DNA from: Pseudomonas sp. v388
Lineage (GTDB): Bacteria; Pseudomonadota; Gammaproteobacteria; Pseudomonadales; Pseudomonadaceae
Direction: 5' to 3'
DNA: 64,000 bases
Assembly (NCBI RefSeq): GCF_003935425.1
Contig: NZ_RHQN01000002.1
Coordinates: forward strand, 248,001 to 312,000
In this document: positions 1-9,862 of the stretch, piece by piece
Layout of the letters: every line of letters starts with the position of its first letter
Position numbering within the stretch: the first letter of the stretch is position 1
Made by a program: the position numbers and the translations under genes
The notes under the pieces: generated by a model
What the model was told of the DNA's origin: nothing
What the model saw: only the letters and a program-made list of their open reading frames with translations
The model's database searches: none

Positions 1-231
1 AACCTCGTTTTCGACCTTGCCCTTGAGAGTAGCGGTGCCTTGCTCGACGTCGACCTCCAGCTTGAACGGACTCAGATGCCGGTTCAGGGCAAACGCCGTC
101 CAGATCGATCCTTCCTGACGTGCCTCGGCAAGTTGGGCTGGCACGTCGCCCTGGGCTGCCTGCGCGAACGCCGGGCCGCTCAGTGCGGCGGCGGTCATGG
201 TGATCAGCGCCAGCTTTTTCAGCGAATGCAT
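1..231 (-). CDS. BON domain protein, N-terminal part
   Basis: The gene runs off the left edge, so only about 77 codons of its 5' part are visible. The protein starts with a classical Sec signal peptide (MHSLKKLALITM, then an Ala-rich stretch ending AFAQA), so it should be periplasmic. The segment after the signal (EGSIWTAFALNRHLSPFKL, then VDVEQGTATLKGKV) matches the start of a BON domain, a small fold found in envelope-stress proteins such as OsmY that bind phospholipid. A ribosome site AGGAG lies about 9 bases before the ATG. It is transcribed away from algB. The domain call is by recognition; the specific role is unknown. Confidence 0.7.
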   Translation of the reverse strand, partial: MHSLKKLALITMTAAALSGPAFAQAAQGDVPAQLAEARQEGSIWTAFALNRHLSPFKLEVDVEQGTATLKGKVENEV

Positions 232-427
232 ATCCACTCTCCTTCATATGAATAGGTCGTCTCAGGTTGAGCGACAGGTGCGGCTGTAAGGCAGGTGAAC
301 GTGTCCGTTCGCCATGGCTTACTCAGATAGCTACCATTCAAGCCGCAGAATCAATCAGAATGGACCATGCAACTTGCCCGATGATTCCGAGACTAACCAA
401 GACTATTCATGAAGGAGCGTAGGAAAA

Positions 428-1774
428 ATGGAAGCAGCCACTGAGAATCAGGGCCGTATTCTGCTTGTGGACGACGAGTCCGCCATCCTTCGCACGTTCC
501 GGTATTGCCTGGAAGACGAGGGTTATAGCGTGGCCACTGCCAATAGCGCAGCTCAGGCCGATTCGCTGATGCAACGCCAGGTGTTCGATCTGTGTTTTCT
601 CGATTTGCGCCTTGGCGAGGACAACGGGCTGGACGTACTGGCGCAGATGCGCATCCAGGCTCCATGGATGCGCGTGGTGATCGTCACGGCCCATTCAGCG
701 GTCGACACCGCAGTCGATGCGATCCAGGCCGGCGCCGCCGATTACCTGGTCAAGCCGTGCAGCCCCGATCAGCTGCGCCTGGCTACCGCCAAGCAGCTCG
801 AAGTGCGGCAGCTGTCCGCCAGGCTCGAAGCGCTGGAGGGTGAAATCCGCAAACCCAAAGACGGCCTGGATTCCCACAGCCCGTCGATGATGGCGATCCT
901 GGAAACGGCCCGTCAGGTGGCCGTAACCGATGCCAACATTCTCATCCTCGGCGAGTCCGGTACCGGGAAAGGCGAGTTGGCACGGGCGATTCACGGCTGG
1001 AGCAAGCGCTCGAAAAAAGCCTGCGTTACCATCAACTGCCCGTCGCTTACCGCCGAACTGATGGAAAGCGAACTGTTCGGTCACAGTCGCGGCGCGTTTA
1101 CCGGCGCCAGCGAAAGTACTCTGGGCCGGGTCAACCAGGCCGATGGCGGTACGCTGTTTCTCGATGAGATCGGCGACTTCCCGTTGACCCTGCAACCCAA
1201 ACTGCTGCGCTTCATTCAGGACAAGGAATACGAACGCGTCGGCGACCCGGTCACGCGGCGTGCCGATGTGCGAATCCTGGCGGCCACCAACCTGAATCTT
1301 GAAGACATGGTGCGCAGCGGGCGCTTCCGAGAAGACCTGCTGTATCGCCTGAACGTGATCACCCTGCATCTGCCGGCCCTGCGTGAGCGCAGTGAAGACA
1401 TCATGACCCTGGCCGACCGTTTCCTGGCGCGTTTCGTCAAGGATTACGCCCGTCCGGCGCGCGGCTTCAGCGAAGAGGCACGTGCCGCGCTGCTCAACTA
1501 CCGCTGGCCCGGCAACATCCGTGAACTGCGCAACGTGATTGAGCGCGCCAGTATCATTTGCCCGGCCGAGCGCGTGGAGATCAGTCACCTGGGGATGGCC
1601 GAGCAACCGACCAACAATGCACCGCGCGTCGGCGCGGCCCTGAGCCTGGACGAGCTGGAGAAGGCGCATATCGGTGCGGTTCTGGCCACCAGCGATACCC
1701 TGGATCAGGCTGCCAAGACCCTGGGCATCGATGCCTCCACGCTTTATCGAAAACGCAAGCAGTACAACCTGTGA
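428..1774 (+). CDS. algB: sigma-54-type response regulator AlgB
   Basis: This 448-residue NtrC-family regulator is paired with KinB in alginate and virulence control in Pseudomonas. An N-terminal receiver domain carries the acidic pocket (DDE, 15-17) and the phospho-acceptor Asp59 in FLDLR. The AAA+ domain has Walker A GESGTGKG (about 175-182), the sigma-54 contact loop GAFTGA (about 222-227) and Walker B (FLDEIGD). A Fis-type helix-turn-helix closes the protein ([19 protein letters not shown]). Length equals PAO1 AlgB within one residue, from memory. The ATG follows AAGGAGCGTAGGAAAA. kinB begins 10 bases after its stop, so the two are surely one operon. AlgB was reported to work at algD without phosphorylation; that is literature, not visible here. 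Confidence 0.95.
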   Translation: MEAATENQGRILLVDDESAILRTFRYCLEDEGYSVATANSAAQADSLMQRQVFDLCFLDLRLGEDNGLDVLAQMRIQAPWMRVVIVTAHSAVDTAVDAIQAGAADYLVKPCSPDQLRLATAKQLEVRQLSARLEALEGEIRKPKDGLDSHSPSMMAILETARQVAVTDANILILGESGTGKGELARAIHGWSKRSKKACVTINCPSLTAELMESELFGHSRGAFTGASESTLGRVNQADGGTLFLDEIGDFPLTLQPKLLRFIQDKEYERVGDPVTRRADVRILAATNLNLEDMVRSGRFREDLLYRLNVITLHLPALRERSEDIMTLADRFLARFVKDYARPARGFSEEARAALLNYRWPGNIRELRNVIERASIICPAERVEISHLGMAEQPTNNAPRVGAALSLDELEKAHIGAVLATSDTLDQAAKTLGIDASTLYRKRKQYNL

Positions 1775-1784
1775 ATTGCCCCTC

Positions 1785-3572
1785 ATGAAATTGGCAATGA
1801 AGTTACGGACTCGCTTGTTTCTGAGCATTTCCGCGCTCATTACGGTGGCGTTGCTCGGGCTGTTGCTCGGGCTGGTCAGCGTGATGCAGATGGCCCGCAC
1901 CCAGGAATCGCTCATCCAGCATAACTTCATCACCCTGGATCTGGGCTTGAAGTTGCGCCAGAACGTGGGCGACCAGTTGGTCCTGATGACCGGCTATCCG
2001 CGGGACGAGACGGAGCTGGCGGCCGCTCAGGAGCAGTTCAAGCAGCTGCTGGAACAGGGCTTTAGCCAGGACACGCAAAGCAACGTGCGCGCCGGTTTTG
2101 AAAAGACCCGGGCGGACTACGAGCGCTTCCTGGAAATTTATCGTCAGGTAGGCTCCGACAGTCGTGGCATAAATGGTGTGCCGCAGCTGCGCGAGGCATT
2201 CGTGGAGCTGCGTGAAGCGCTCCAGGATACCCATCGACATGCCTTGCAGAACATCAGCGACGCCGAAATCAGTTCACGCCAGCGGGCACTGTGGATTGCA
2301 GGCCTGCTGGGGATGGTCGGCATCGCCGTGCTGTTCATCGGTTTCGTCACTGCCCACGGCATCGCCCGGCGCTTCGGTGCACCTATCGAGGCCTTGGCCA
2401 AGGCCGCCGACCGCATCGGCGAGGGTGATTACGAAGTGACACTGCCGATCTCCTCGGCGGCGGAAATGAACCTGCTGACTCGCCGGTTCGGCATCATGGC
2501 CGAAGCCTTGCGGCAGCATCAGGCGACCAACGTCGACGAACTGCTGGCCGGGCAGCAACGCTTGCAGGCGGTGCTCGACAGTATCGACGATGGCCTGCTG
2601 ATGATTGACCGGCAAGGACGCCTGGAACACTTGAACCCCGTCGCCCAGCGCCAGCTGGGTTGGGACGAGAGCCGCCTGGGCAAGGGGCTCGGCGAGGCGC
2701 TGGGCCGTCCGGAACTGGACGAGCAGCTGTTCCTGATCCTGCGCGGCGGCACGCTGGAGCGCGCGCCGGAGGATCTGGCCTTCGAGATCGACGGCGAATC
2801 GCGCCTGTTGACCTATAGCCTTACGCCGGTCAGCCACACCAAAGGCCACATTCTCGGCGCCGTAATGGTGCTGCATGACGTGACCGAACAACGGGCATTC
2901 GAGCGTGTGCGCAGTGAGTTCGTATTGCGCGCCTCTCACGAGTTGCGCACGCCGGTAACCGGCATGCACATGGCGTTCGGTCTGTTGCAGGAGCGGCTGC
3001 ATTTCACGCCGGACTCCCGCGAAGCCGACCTGCTCAATACCGTGAACGAAGAAATGCAGCGCCTGATGCAGTTGATCAACGACCTGCTGAATTTCTCGCG
3101 CTACCAGAACGGCTTGCAAAAACTCAAGCTGGCACCGTGCTCGATCGAGGAATTGCTCGACGAAGCCAAGTCGCGTTTCAACGAGAAGGCCGAGGAGCAG
3201 AGCATCGTGCTGATGCTCGATATCCAGGAGCCGCTGCCGCGCCTGCATGCCGATGCGTCGCAACTGGAGCGGGTGCTGGATAACCTGCTGGACAATGCGC
3301 TGCGCCATACCCCGGAAAATGGCCTGATTCGTCTTCAGGGCCGTCGCCATGGCGAGCGGGTGATCATCAGTGTCGAGGACAACGGCGAAGGCATTGCCTA
3401 TGGCCAGCAAGGAAGGATCTTCGAGCCTTTCGTGCAGGTCGGGCGCAAGAAGGGCGGCGCCGGGCTGGGGCTGGCCTTGTGCAAGGAGATCGTCCAGTTG
3501 CACGGCGGTCGCATGGGCGTGTACTCGCGTCCAGGGCAGGGCACGCAGTTCTACATGGCACTGCCGCTTTAA
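1785..3572 (+). CDS. kinB: sensor histidine kinase KinB
   Basis: This is the membrane sensor partner of AlgB. From the ATG at 1785 it has 595 residues, the length I recall for PAO1 KinB; an alternative ATG lies at 1797. The open frame extends upstream into algB, but that part is only overlap. A first membrane segment (about residues 10-33) and a second (about 168-190) bracket a periplasmic sensor region. HAMP and PAS regions follow, then the phospho-acceptor box SHELRTP (about 385) and the ATP-binding N box (DNLLDNALRHT), G1 box (DNGEG) and G2 box (GGAGLGLAL). All catalytic boxes are present, so kinase and phosphatase activity is expected. Confidence 0.95.
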   Translation: MKLAMKLRTRLFLSISALITVALLGLLLGLVSVMQMARTQESLIQHNFITLDLGLKLRQNVGDQLVLMTGYPRDETELAAAQEQFKQLLEQGFSQDTQSNVRAGFEKTRADYERFLEIYRQVGSDSRGINGVPQLREAFVELREALQDTHRHALQNISDAEISSRQRALWIAGLLGMVGIAVLFIGFVTAHGIARRFGAPIEALAKAADRIGEGDYEVTLPISSAAEMNLLTRRFGIMAEALRQHQATNVDELLAGQQRLQAVLDSIDDGLLMIDRQGRLEHLNPVAQRQLGWDESRLGKGLGEALGRPELDEQLFLILRGGTLERAPEDLAFEIDGESRLLTYSLTPVSHTKGHILGAVMVLHDVTEQRAFERVRSEFVLRASHELRTPVTGMHMAFGLLQERLHFTPDSREADLLNTVNEEMQRLMQLINDLLNFSRYQNGLQKLKLAPCSIEELLDEAKSRFNEKAEEQSIVLMLDIQEPLPRLHADASQLERVLDNLLDNALRHTPENGLIRLQGRRHGERVIISVEDNGEGIAYGQQGRIFEPFVQVGRKKGGAGLGLALCKEIVQLHGGRMGVYSRPGQGTQFYMALPL

Positions 3573-3590
3573 GCTGTATCTGCAGAAACG

Positions 3591-5204
3591 TCAGGCCACG
3601 TCGTCGCGGCGCCGCGGCGCACTGCGCCGACCGCCGGTGATCAGCTCGACGAATTGCATCGGCGACAATGGCCGCGCGAACAGCCAGCCTTGGCCGTACA
3701 TCACGCCTTCACTGCGCAGCAGCAGCGCCTGCGATTCGAACTCGATGCCTTCGGCGATCACCTTCAGTTGCAGCGCGTGAGCCATGCGGATGATATGCGG
3801 CGCGACGCCGCTGCTGGCGGCGTCATAGCCCAGCGCATCGATGAACGCTTTGTCGATTTTCAGACAGTCCACCGGCAAGGTCTGCAGATAGGCCAGGCTG
3901 CAATAGCCGGTGCCGAAGTCGTCGATCAGCACCTGGTGGCCCCGATCCCTGAGCACCTGCAAATGGTTGCGGGCCACCACAACGTCTACCATGCCGCGCT
4001 CGGTGACCTCGAAAGCAATCTGCTGCGGTGCGACTTTGTGCAGGGCCAGCAGTTTGGCGGTTACCCGCCCGATCCGGGCCGACACCACGTCGCAGGCCGC
4101 GAGGTTGACCGAGATATACAGATGCGGGTTGGCTCGCAGCACCGGCCCGAGCTTCTCCAGAGTCTGTTGCAGGACAAAATCGGTGATCTGCCGGATCTGG
4201 CCGGTATTCTCCGCCAGCGGGATGAACAGGTCCGGGCTGGTGAGCGTGCCGTCCGGTCGTCGCCAGCGCACCAGCGCTTCGGCACCGACACACTGCCGCG
4301 TGTCGAGGTTGAATATCGGTTGATACAGCACCTTGAGTTCGCCGCGCCGCAGCGCGCCGGTCAGTTCGGCACCCAGGCTCTTGCGCTGCTGCGCCACTTG
4401 CAGGACCAGCGCGCCGATACACAGGGAAATCAGCAGGCTGAACGGCACCAGTAATCCCCAGGCACCGGTGATCTTTTCCTGAACGCTGAGGCGCGGGGTA
4501 ATCAACACCAGCTGATATTCCGGGCTTTGCGTCGGCATGCTGTAGATCAACTGCCCAGGCGTGGTAACCAGCGCGCCGTCGGTGCCTGGTGACCAGTCCG
4601 CTGGAGGCCAGGCCTGCGCCGGGCCTAGTACGGGAATCGCCCGGGTGCCGTTATCCAGCACCACCAGCAGACTGCCGCCCGCCGGCAGATCGACCACGTC
4701 GGTCAAGTGCCCGCGCGAGGTCGAGACCCGAAAGTCGCCACGGCCCAGAACCAATGCCGCCAGGTTGTCGTCCGGCTGGGCAGAGGTGTTGAGCCAATAA
4801 TCGTAGGTCGGGCCACGGATATCGGGAGCGCGGCTGTCATCGATGACTTTCTTGCGCGCCCAGCTCGAACAGGTGCGCTTGTCGCCCACGAAGGCCGCTT
4901 CATAGATGAAGCGGTTGCCGGAAATGACTTCGCGCAGCCGCCCGACCATCTCCGGGCTGCAACGACGCAGCGGTTGCTGCTCAAGTTGGTCGAGACCTGC
5001 GCGCAACTGCCCGAACAGTTGTTCGAGGCGAATCAGAAAGCGCTCGCCCTGTGCATTCATCTGCAGGGTTTCATTCTGCCGGGCCTGATGCACCGCCAGG
5101 CCGAAGCTGCCCAGCAGCAAGACGGCAGCACTCAACGAGGCCGCCAGCAAGGCCAGCAGCCAGGGGTTGGAGAGGTTCATGCGGGAGCGCGTGGCCGCTG
5201 GCAT
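3591..5204 (-). CDS. CSS-motif EAL-domain c-di-GMP phosphodiesterase
   Basis: The 537-residue protein has one membrane segment near the N terminus (about 14-38), a periplasmic region with the CSS motif (TCSSW, Cys112) and another Cys at 82, a second membrane segment (about 247-271), then a cytoplasmic EAL domain. Catalytic residues look complete: EAL at 309-311, Asn367 in SVNL, EVTE at 399-402, DDFGTG at 428-433, Lys449 in LKID, EGIE at 485-488. In enteric CSS-EAL enzymes the periplasmic thiols are oxidised by DsbA/DsbB and loss of the disulfide activates the enzyme; whether that holds here is inference. It is convergent with kinB, 18 bases apart. A shorter start at Met9 is possible because no strong ribosome site is seen. 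Confidence 0.88.
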   Translation of the reverse strand: MPAATRSRMNLSNPWLLALLAASLSAAVLLLGSFGLAVHQARQNETLQMNAQGERFLIRLEQLFGQLRAGLDQLEQQPLRRCSPEMVGRLREVISGNRFIYEAAFVGDKRTCSSWARKKVIDDSRAPDIRGPTYDYWLNTSAQPDDNLAALVLGRGDFRVSTSRGHLTDVVDLPAGGSLLVVLDNGTRAIPVLGPAQAWPPADWSPGTDGALVTTPGQLIYSMPTQSPEYQLVLITPRLSVQEKITGAWGLLVPFSLLISLCIGALVLQVAQQRKSLGAELTGALRRGELKVLYQPIFNLDTRQCVGAEALVRWRRPDGTLTSPDLFIPLAENTGQIRQITDFVLQQTLEKLGPVLRANPHLYISVNLAACDVVSARIGRVTAKLLALHKVAPQQIAFEVTERGMVDVVVARNHLQVLRDRGHQVLIDDFGTGYCSLAYLQTLPVDCLKIDKAFIDALGYDAASSGVAPHIIRMAHALQLKVIAEGIEFESQALLLRSEGVMYGQGWLFARPLSPMQFVELITGGRRSAPRRRDDVA

Positions 5205-5284
5205 TGGTGGATATCCGAGTGAATACCCATCAGGTATAGCAACAAGCGTGAAAATAGCCCGCCCGGCAACGAGCTGTTTGTAGA

Positions 5285-6064
5285 TCAGTTGCTGCGGTTG
5301 AGCACCTGCAGGATCGCCGCGCTCTGCGCATCAGGCTCGCCGTCGAAGCGCGCCGGGCGAAAACGCATCTGGAATGCCGCGAGAACATTGCGGGTTTCGG
5401 TATCCAGCTCTCCGCTGCGCGGCGTTTTATAACCCAATTGGGCCAATTGCTGCTGGAACCAGGCGATGCTCGGCAGATTGTTCATCAGCTGCGCCTGACG
5501 CTGCGCCACCAGCCGTTCGTCAGGCCAGATGCCGACGCCTGCCTCGGCGAGTCGTTTCCAGGGAAACAGCGGGCCTGGGTCGAGTTTGCGCATCGGTGCA
5601 ATGTCGCTATGGCCGATGATATGGCGTGGATCGATTTTGTTGCGCTCGACGATGTCCTTGAGCAGCACGATGATCGATTTGATCTGGCTCTCGGTGTAAG
5701 GGTACCAGAGCCGGCCGGTGGGCGTGTCGCGGAAACCCGGATTGACGATTTCAATGCCGATGGAGCTTGAGTTCAGCCAGGTACGGCCGTCCCATTCGCT
5801 GTCTCCGGCGTGCCACGCGCGGGCGCTTTCATCGACCAGCTTGTAAATGGTCGCCGGGTTATCGTCGCCGATCAGGTAATGGCTGCTGACCTCGCCGTGG
5901 GTCAGCAATTGCAGCGATTGATCCAGCGGGGCCGAGGTGTAATGCATGACGACGTATTGAACACGGCCGTCGAAATTGACCGAAGGATGGCTGGTGTCGA
6001 GTCTGGGGCCGCTGGAACAGGCGGCGAGAAACAGCAGGAGCAGGGCAGGGACGAACAGCTTCAT
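5285..6064 (-). CDS. ampDh2: N-acetylmuramoyl-L-alanine amidase, lipoprotein (AmpDh2 type)
   Basis: The protein has 259 residues. It cuts the amide bond between MurNAc and the stem peptide. The signal ends in a lipobox (LAAC, Cys16) followed by SSG, so it should be lipidated in the outer membrane. The amidase_2 fold shows zinc ligands His41 (VMHYTS), His152 (IGHSDIAP) and Asp162 (KLDPGP), with Glu105 in IGIEIVN. A C-terminal peptidoglycan-binding domain spans roughly 185-258. The ATG at 6064 was chosen because the open frame upstream of it has no signal peptide and no family similarity. In PAO1 AmpDh2 lies beside kinB, and the same neighbourhood is seen here apart from the intervening EAL gene. 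Confidence 0.9.
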   Translation of the reverse strand: MKLFVPALLLLFLAACSSGPRLDTSHPSVNFDGRVQYVVMHYTSAPLDQSLQLLTHGEVSSHYLIGDDNPATIYKLVDESARAWHAGDSEWDGRTWLNSSSIGIEIVNPGFRDTPTGRLWYPYTESQIKSIIVLLKDIVERNKIDPRHIIGHSDIAPMRKLDPGPLFPWKRLAEAGVGIWPDERLVAQRQAQLMNNLPSIAWFQQQLAQLGYKTPRSGELDTETRNVLAAFQMRFRPARFDGEPDAQSAAILQVLNRSN

Positions 6065-6173
6065 GGGAACTTCAGAATGCGTCGGCGGAAAGCGCAACAG
6101 CATAACAAAATGAGCGCCAATAGCTCGGCCGTTGAGGCAGAGCAGGCTGAACGGTTGCTTCCAAATGTTTCGA

Positions 6174-8246
6174 TCAGACGGGCTCGACCCTGTTGCGACC
6201 GTTTTCCTTGGCGCGGTACAGCGCCTGATCCGCGCGCTTGAGTGCCGCATCGCTACGCTCGCCGGGCTGCAATGCCGTAACGCCCATGGACACGGTGATG
6301 GTGACCCGCTCGCCCTTGAAGTGGAACGGGCAGGCTTCGACCGCCGCACGCAACTCATCGAGCAACGGCACGCCTTCGTTCAGCGCGGTGGCGGGCAACA
6401 ACATGACGAATTCCTCGCCGCCGAAGCGGGCCAGGAAATCCTTCGGGCGCAGGCGTTTCTTCAGTACGTTGGCGACGATCTTCAGCACCTTGTCGCCGGC
6501 CAGATGACCGTAGCCGTCGTTGATGCTCTTGAACCGGTCCAGATCCAGCATGCACACCAGCAGGTTGTCCTTGCGCTGCTGCCAGTGGGCCATTTCCTGT
6601 TCCAGCCGCTCGCTCCAGGCGGCACGATTGGGGAGCGCGGTCAGCGGGTCGATCAGCGCTTTCTGTCGTTGTTCTTCCAGATGGGTGCGGAAGCTCTGGG
6701 CCTCCTGCTCCATGCTTGCGACCCGGGCAGCTAGACCTTGCAAGCGGGCGGCCACTTCCTGTTCACGGTCGTCACGCTTGCGCTGGTAATCGTCCATTGT
6801 GGTCAACAGACCTTCGAGTCGGTTATCCAGCACCTGCTTGAGGCTGCTCAGGTCCGACGCGTCCTGAACGCTGCTTTGCAATCCGCCGACCTGCTCGCGC
6901 AGCTGCTCGTTGAGATCGCGGACGGAGGTCTGACTCTCGGCGTGATCCTCGCTGGCGGCCTGCAAATGGCTCTGGAATGACTCCAGTCGCTCATTGAGTT
7001 CCTTGAGATACACTCCGAAAGCCTGTTGCTCGCCGTTGTTGATGGCAAGCATCAGCACCGCCAGATCGTCGAGGATCGGCAGCAGTTCGTACCAGTTAAG
7101 CCCATGTTTGAGACGTAACTGCATGGCCTCGACCTGCGGGCGGTGATGCTCGGACAGCGTCAGGTCATTGAGTAGCCCCAGCAGGGTGTCCTCGATGTGC
7201 GCGGCCACCGAGCTGTAGCTCGGTTCCGGCGAGCAGGGCAGTGCGTAAGCGGCATCCTCGGCGTCCTCTTCTTCGGAAGACGGGTCGGCAGAGGCTTCAA
7301 CCGGCTCGGGCGCATGTTGATAGGCAACCAGCGGCGTCGGCGTCAGCATTGCTTCCAGATCGACGACGTCGGCCTGCTGCACCTCGGCAGGTTCCGGCAG
7401 TGCATCTGCACGCGGGCCGGCAACGGGTTCGGCCTGCTGAACCTGCGCCGTAGCGACAGCAAGCACGGCAGGCTCCGGCGCTAACGGCAAGTCCGGCTCG
7501 TCACTGGCCTGAACAGCAGCGGCGGGCAGCTCGGGCTCCGGCTCCAGCTCCAGCTCGGCAGCGGACTCAGCCTCGACAGTGACCGGAGGCGCGGCCGTTG
7601 CAGTAGAAGCCGTCGGTTCGGGTTGCCCGGGAGGCGGCGTCTGAGTGTCGCGGGTGTCAGGGGCGGTCTCGACCGGGCTGGCGACGGGCGCGGTCTCGGC
7701 AGGCAAGGTTTCGACCTGTTCCTCACGCGAGCCGAACAGGCGTTGCAGCAGGCCGGGGCGGGGGCCGTCTTCGTCCTTTTCCAGAGCGCTGAGCGCCTTG
7801 CCCTGCAAGCCGCTCAATTCGCTCAACAGCAGCGGCAGCTCACGCGCCTGGGAGGCACGATCATCCAGATCCTTGGCGAACCGCTTGAGCGGCTTGCGCA
7901 CTTCACGGGGAAGCGGCAACGCCTGCAACTGCTGAACCAGCGCGTTCAACGCGGTCAGGGTCTGGCCGGCGCGCACTTCGCGGCGCTGCTCGGAGTCGAG
8001 CACGGCTTTTTCCAGGCGGGGAATCAATGCGGCCAGACCGGCATCCATGTCGTCCTTGCGCACGATTTCGCGCATTTCCTTCATGCATTCGTCTACCGCG
8101 CGGTCAGAGCCTTCTGCGGCCAGACTGCTGCGCACCAGGCCCCGGCGCAGCAGGTCGAGGCGGGCGCTCCAGCGCTTTTCGAGCTTATCCTGCTGCTCGA
8201 TGCCCTTGAGATACTTCTCTCTCCAGCGCTCGGCTTCGTCGCTCAT
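6174..8246 (-). CDS. dgcH: GGDEF diguanylate cyclase (DgcH type)
   Basis: The 690-residue soluble protein makes c-di-GMP. The C-terminal GGDEF domain has the active loop GGEEF (609-613) and an intact inhibitory I-site RPKD (600-603) five residues before it, so product inhibition is expected. The N-terminal half is mostly helical. Residues about 170-330 form a long linker rich in Pro, Ala, Glu and Val with an acidic run (SEEEDAEDAA), probably disordered. A coiled-coil-like helix (about 430-520) precedes the GGDEF domain. It has no membrane segment. Its ATG overlaps the stop of the upstream EEP-family gene by 4 bases (ATGA), which implies translational coupling. I recall PA5487 (DgcH) as the PAO1 equivalent. 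Confidence 0.88.
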   Translation of the reverse strand: MSDEAERWREKYLKGIEQQDKLEKRWSARLDLLRRGLVRSSLAAEGSDRAVDECMKEMREIVRKDDMDAGLAALIPRLEKAVLDSEQRREVRAGQTLTALNALVQQLQALPLPREVRKPLKRFAKDLDDRASQARELPLLLSELSGLQGKALSALEKDEDGPRPGLLQRLFGSREEQVETLPAETAPVASPVETAPDTRDTQTPPPGQPEPTASTATAAPPVTVEAESAAELELEPEPELPAAAVQASDEPDLPLAPEPAVLAVATAQVQQAEPVAGPRADALPEPAEVQQADVVDLEAMLTPTPLVAYQHAPEPVEASADPSSEEEDAEDAAYALPCSPEPSYSSVAAHIEDTLLGLLNDLTLSEHHRPQVEAMQLRLKHGLNWYELLPILDDLAVLMLAINNGEQQAFGVYLKELNERLESFQSHLQAASEDHAESQTSVRDLNEQLREQVGGLQSSVQDASDLSSLKQVLDNRLEGLLTTMDDYQRKRDDREQEVAARLQGLAARVASMEQEAQSFRTHLEEQRQKALIDPLTALPNRAAWSERLEQEMAHWQQRKDNLLVCMLDLDRFKSINDGYGHLAGDKVLKIVANVLKKRLRPKDFLARFGGEEFVMLLPATALNEGVPLLDELRAAVEACPFHFKGERVTITVSMGVTALQPGERSDAALKRADQALYRAKENGRNRVEPV

Positions 8247-9118
8247 GCAAGCGGTCCACCAGCAACCACGGGCAGGGAATCCCCGCGCAGGGAGTCAGGC
8301 AGGCGGATCTCTACCGCAACGGGCAGGTGATCTGAAATGGGTTGCGCCAGGACCTGAAAACGTTCCAGCGTCAGGGTCGGGCTGAGCAGAATGTGATCAA
8401 GGCAACGCTGAGGACGCCAGCTGGGGAAAGTCGCTTCCAGCTGCGGCGCCAGCAGGCCAAGGTCGCGCAGCGGCGAAGATTCGAGCAGGTCATTGGCGTG
8501 GGTGTTCATGTCACCCATCAGGATCTGGTGGCGATAACCGCCGATCAACTCGCGAATGTACGCCAATTGCCGAGTGCGGGTCCGCGTGCCCAAGGCCAGG
8601 TGCATCATGACCACGATCAACGCGTCATCACCTTCACCGAAACGAACCAGAATCGCGCCGCGTCCGGCCGGACCGGGCAGCGGGTGATCTTCGATCTTGG
8701 TCGGCCTAAGCCGACTCAGCACGCCATTGCTGTGCTGGCCGAAGCGTCCAAGGTTGCGATTGAGTTGCTGGTACCAGTAGGGAAACGAGCCCAACTGGGC
8801 GAGGTGCTCGACCTGATTGACGAAGCCGGAACGCAGGCTCCCGCCGTCGACTTCCTGCAGGGCGACCAGATCGAAGTCATTGAGCAACTGGCCGATTTTC
8901 TGCAGGTTGCCCGCCCGACCTCCGTGAGGCAGCAGATGCTGCCAGCCGCGGGTCAGGTAATGACGGTAGCGTTCGGTGCTGATGCCCACCTGGATATTGA
9001 AACTGAGCAGGCGCAGCCGGCCATCTTCCGGCAAACCGCTTTGCGTCAGATGCAGTTCGTTGACCTGCGGTTCATGCAGGCCAACGACTCGCTCGGTGCC
9101 CTTGCCCCAGCGGCGCAT
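8243..9118 (-). CDS. endonuclease/exonuclease/phosphatase family protein
   Basis: The 291-residue protein carries the EEP-superfamily signatures in order: LSFNIQVG (strand with the catalytic Asn), ALQEVDGG (Mg-binding Glu), MGDMNTHAND (Asp/Asn pair), LDHILLS and the terminal SDHLPV (catalytic Asp-His). It should be a Mg-dependent phosphoesterase; the substrate (nucleic acid, lipid or other) cannot be read from sequence. There is no signal peptide. It is cotranscribed with the downstream diguanylate cyclase (4-base ATGA overlap) and follows dsbA closely (8 bases between the dsbA stop and this ATG). The gene order matches PA5488-PA5487 of PAO1, from memory. Confidence 0.8.
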   Translation of the reverse strand: MRRWGKGTERVVGLHEPQVNELHLTQSGLPEDGRLRLLSFNIQVGISTERYRHYLTRGWQHLLPHGGRAGNLQKIGQLLNDFDLVALQEVDGGSLRSGFVNQVEHLAQLGSFPYWYQQLNRNLGRFGQHSNGVLSRLRPTKIEDHPLPGPAGRGAILVRFGEGDDALIVVMMHLALGTRTRTRQLAYIRELIGGYRHQILMGDMNTHANDLLESSPLRDLGLLAPQLEATFPSWRPQRCLDHILLSPTLTLERFQVLAQPISDHLPVAVEIRLPDSLRGDSLPVVAGGPLA

Positions 9119-9126
9119 GGCGGGCG

Positions 9127-9768
9127 TTACTCGGCTTTGCCGGCTGCACGCTCTTTGGCGATCAGCTGGTCGGCTACCTGCAGAGTGGCTTCCGGACCGC
9201 CGGAAGTGCCCAGGTCAAAACGATACTTGCCGTTGACGATCATGGTCGGAACGCCGGTGACTTCGTACTTCTTGGCCAGTTCCTTGTACTGGGCGATCTT
9301 GCCCTTGACGGTGAAGGAGTCGAAGGTCTTGAGGAATTCGTCCTTGTCGACGCCTTGAGTGGCGACGAATTCAGCCATGTCTTTCTTGTCGGTCAGACGC
9401 TTGCCGCCCTTCTGGATGGCTTCGAATACCGCAGCGTGAACCTTGTGCTCTACACCCATGGTGTCGAGGGTGATGAACAGCTGGCCATGGGCATCCCAAG
9501 GACCGCCGAACATGGCCGGAATACGCACGAAATTAACGTCGGCCGGCAGCTTCTCAACCCAAGGATTGATGGTCGGCTCGAATGCATAGCAGTGGGGGCA
9601 GCCGTACCAGAACAGCTCCACGACTTCGATCTTGCCTGGCTCGGCGACAGGCACAGCGCTGCTCAGTTGGACATATTGCTTGCCAGCCTGAACAGGTTCG
9701 GCGGCCTGAGCGGACATACCGAACAGACTGGTGGCAACCAGAGCGGCGCTGATGATCAGATTACGCAT
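9127..9768 (-). CDS. dsbA: thiol:disulfide interchange protein DsbA
   Basis: The 213-residue periplasmic oxidase introduces disulfides into secreted proteins. A signal peptide ends SAQA (residue 22). The thioredoxin fold has the DsbA-type active site CPHC at 57-60 and the cis-Pro loop VTGVPTMIVNG. The ATG at 9768 follows CAGGAGTTAAGC; the frame stays open upstream without homology. It is the first visible gene of a minus-strand run with the EEP and GGDEF genes. Pseudomonas DsbA supports folding of toxins, type III and type IV components and, relevant here, of zinc and redox sensors such as CSS domains. Confidence 0.96.
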   Translation of the reverse strand: MRNLIISAALVATSLFGMSAQAAEPVQAGKQYVQLSSAVPVAEPGKIEVVELFWYGCPHCYAFEPTINPWVEKLPADVNFVRIPAMFGGPWDAHGQLFITLDTMGVEHKVHAAVFEAIQKGGKRLTDKKDMAEFVATQGVDKDEFLKTFDSFTVKGKIAQYKELAKKYEVTGVPTMIVNGKYRFDLGTSGGPEATLQVADQLIAKERAAGKAE

Positions 9769-9862
9769 GCTTAACTCCTGGACTGATGAAATCGCCTTCA
9801 AGCGACACGGTTTTCGACCGGTCGCCAAGGTTTGAGTTCGGTAGTGTAACGCTCGTCATCAC

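Noticed and set aside
1674-1784. Longer N terminus for KinB
   Set aside because: The extra 37 codons are the wrong frame of the algB 3' end; starting at 1785 gives the expected 595 residues.
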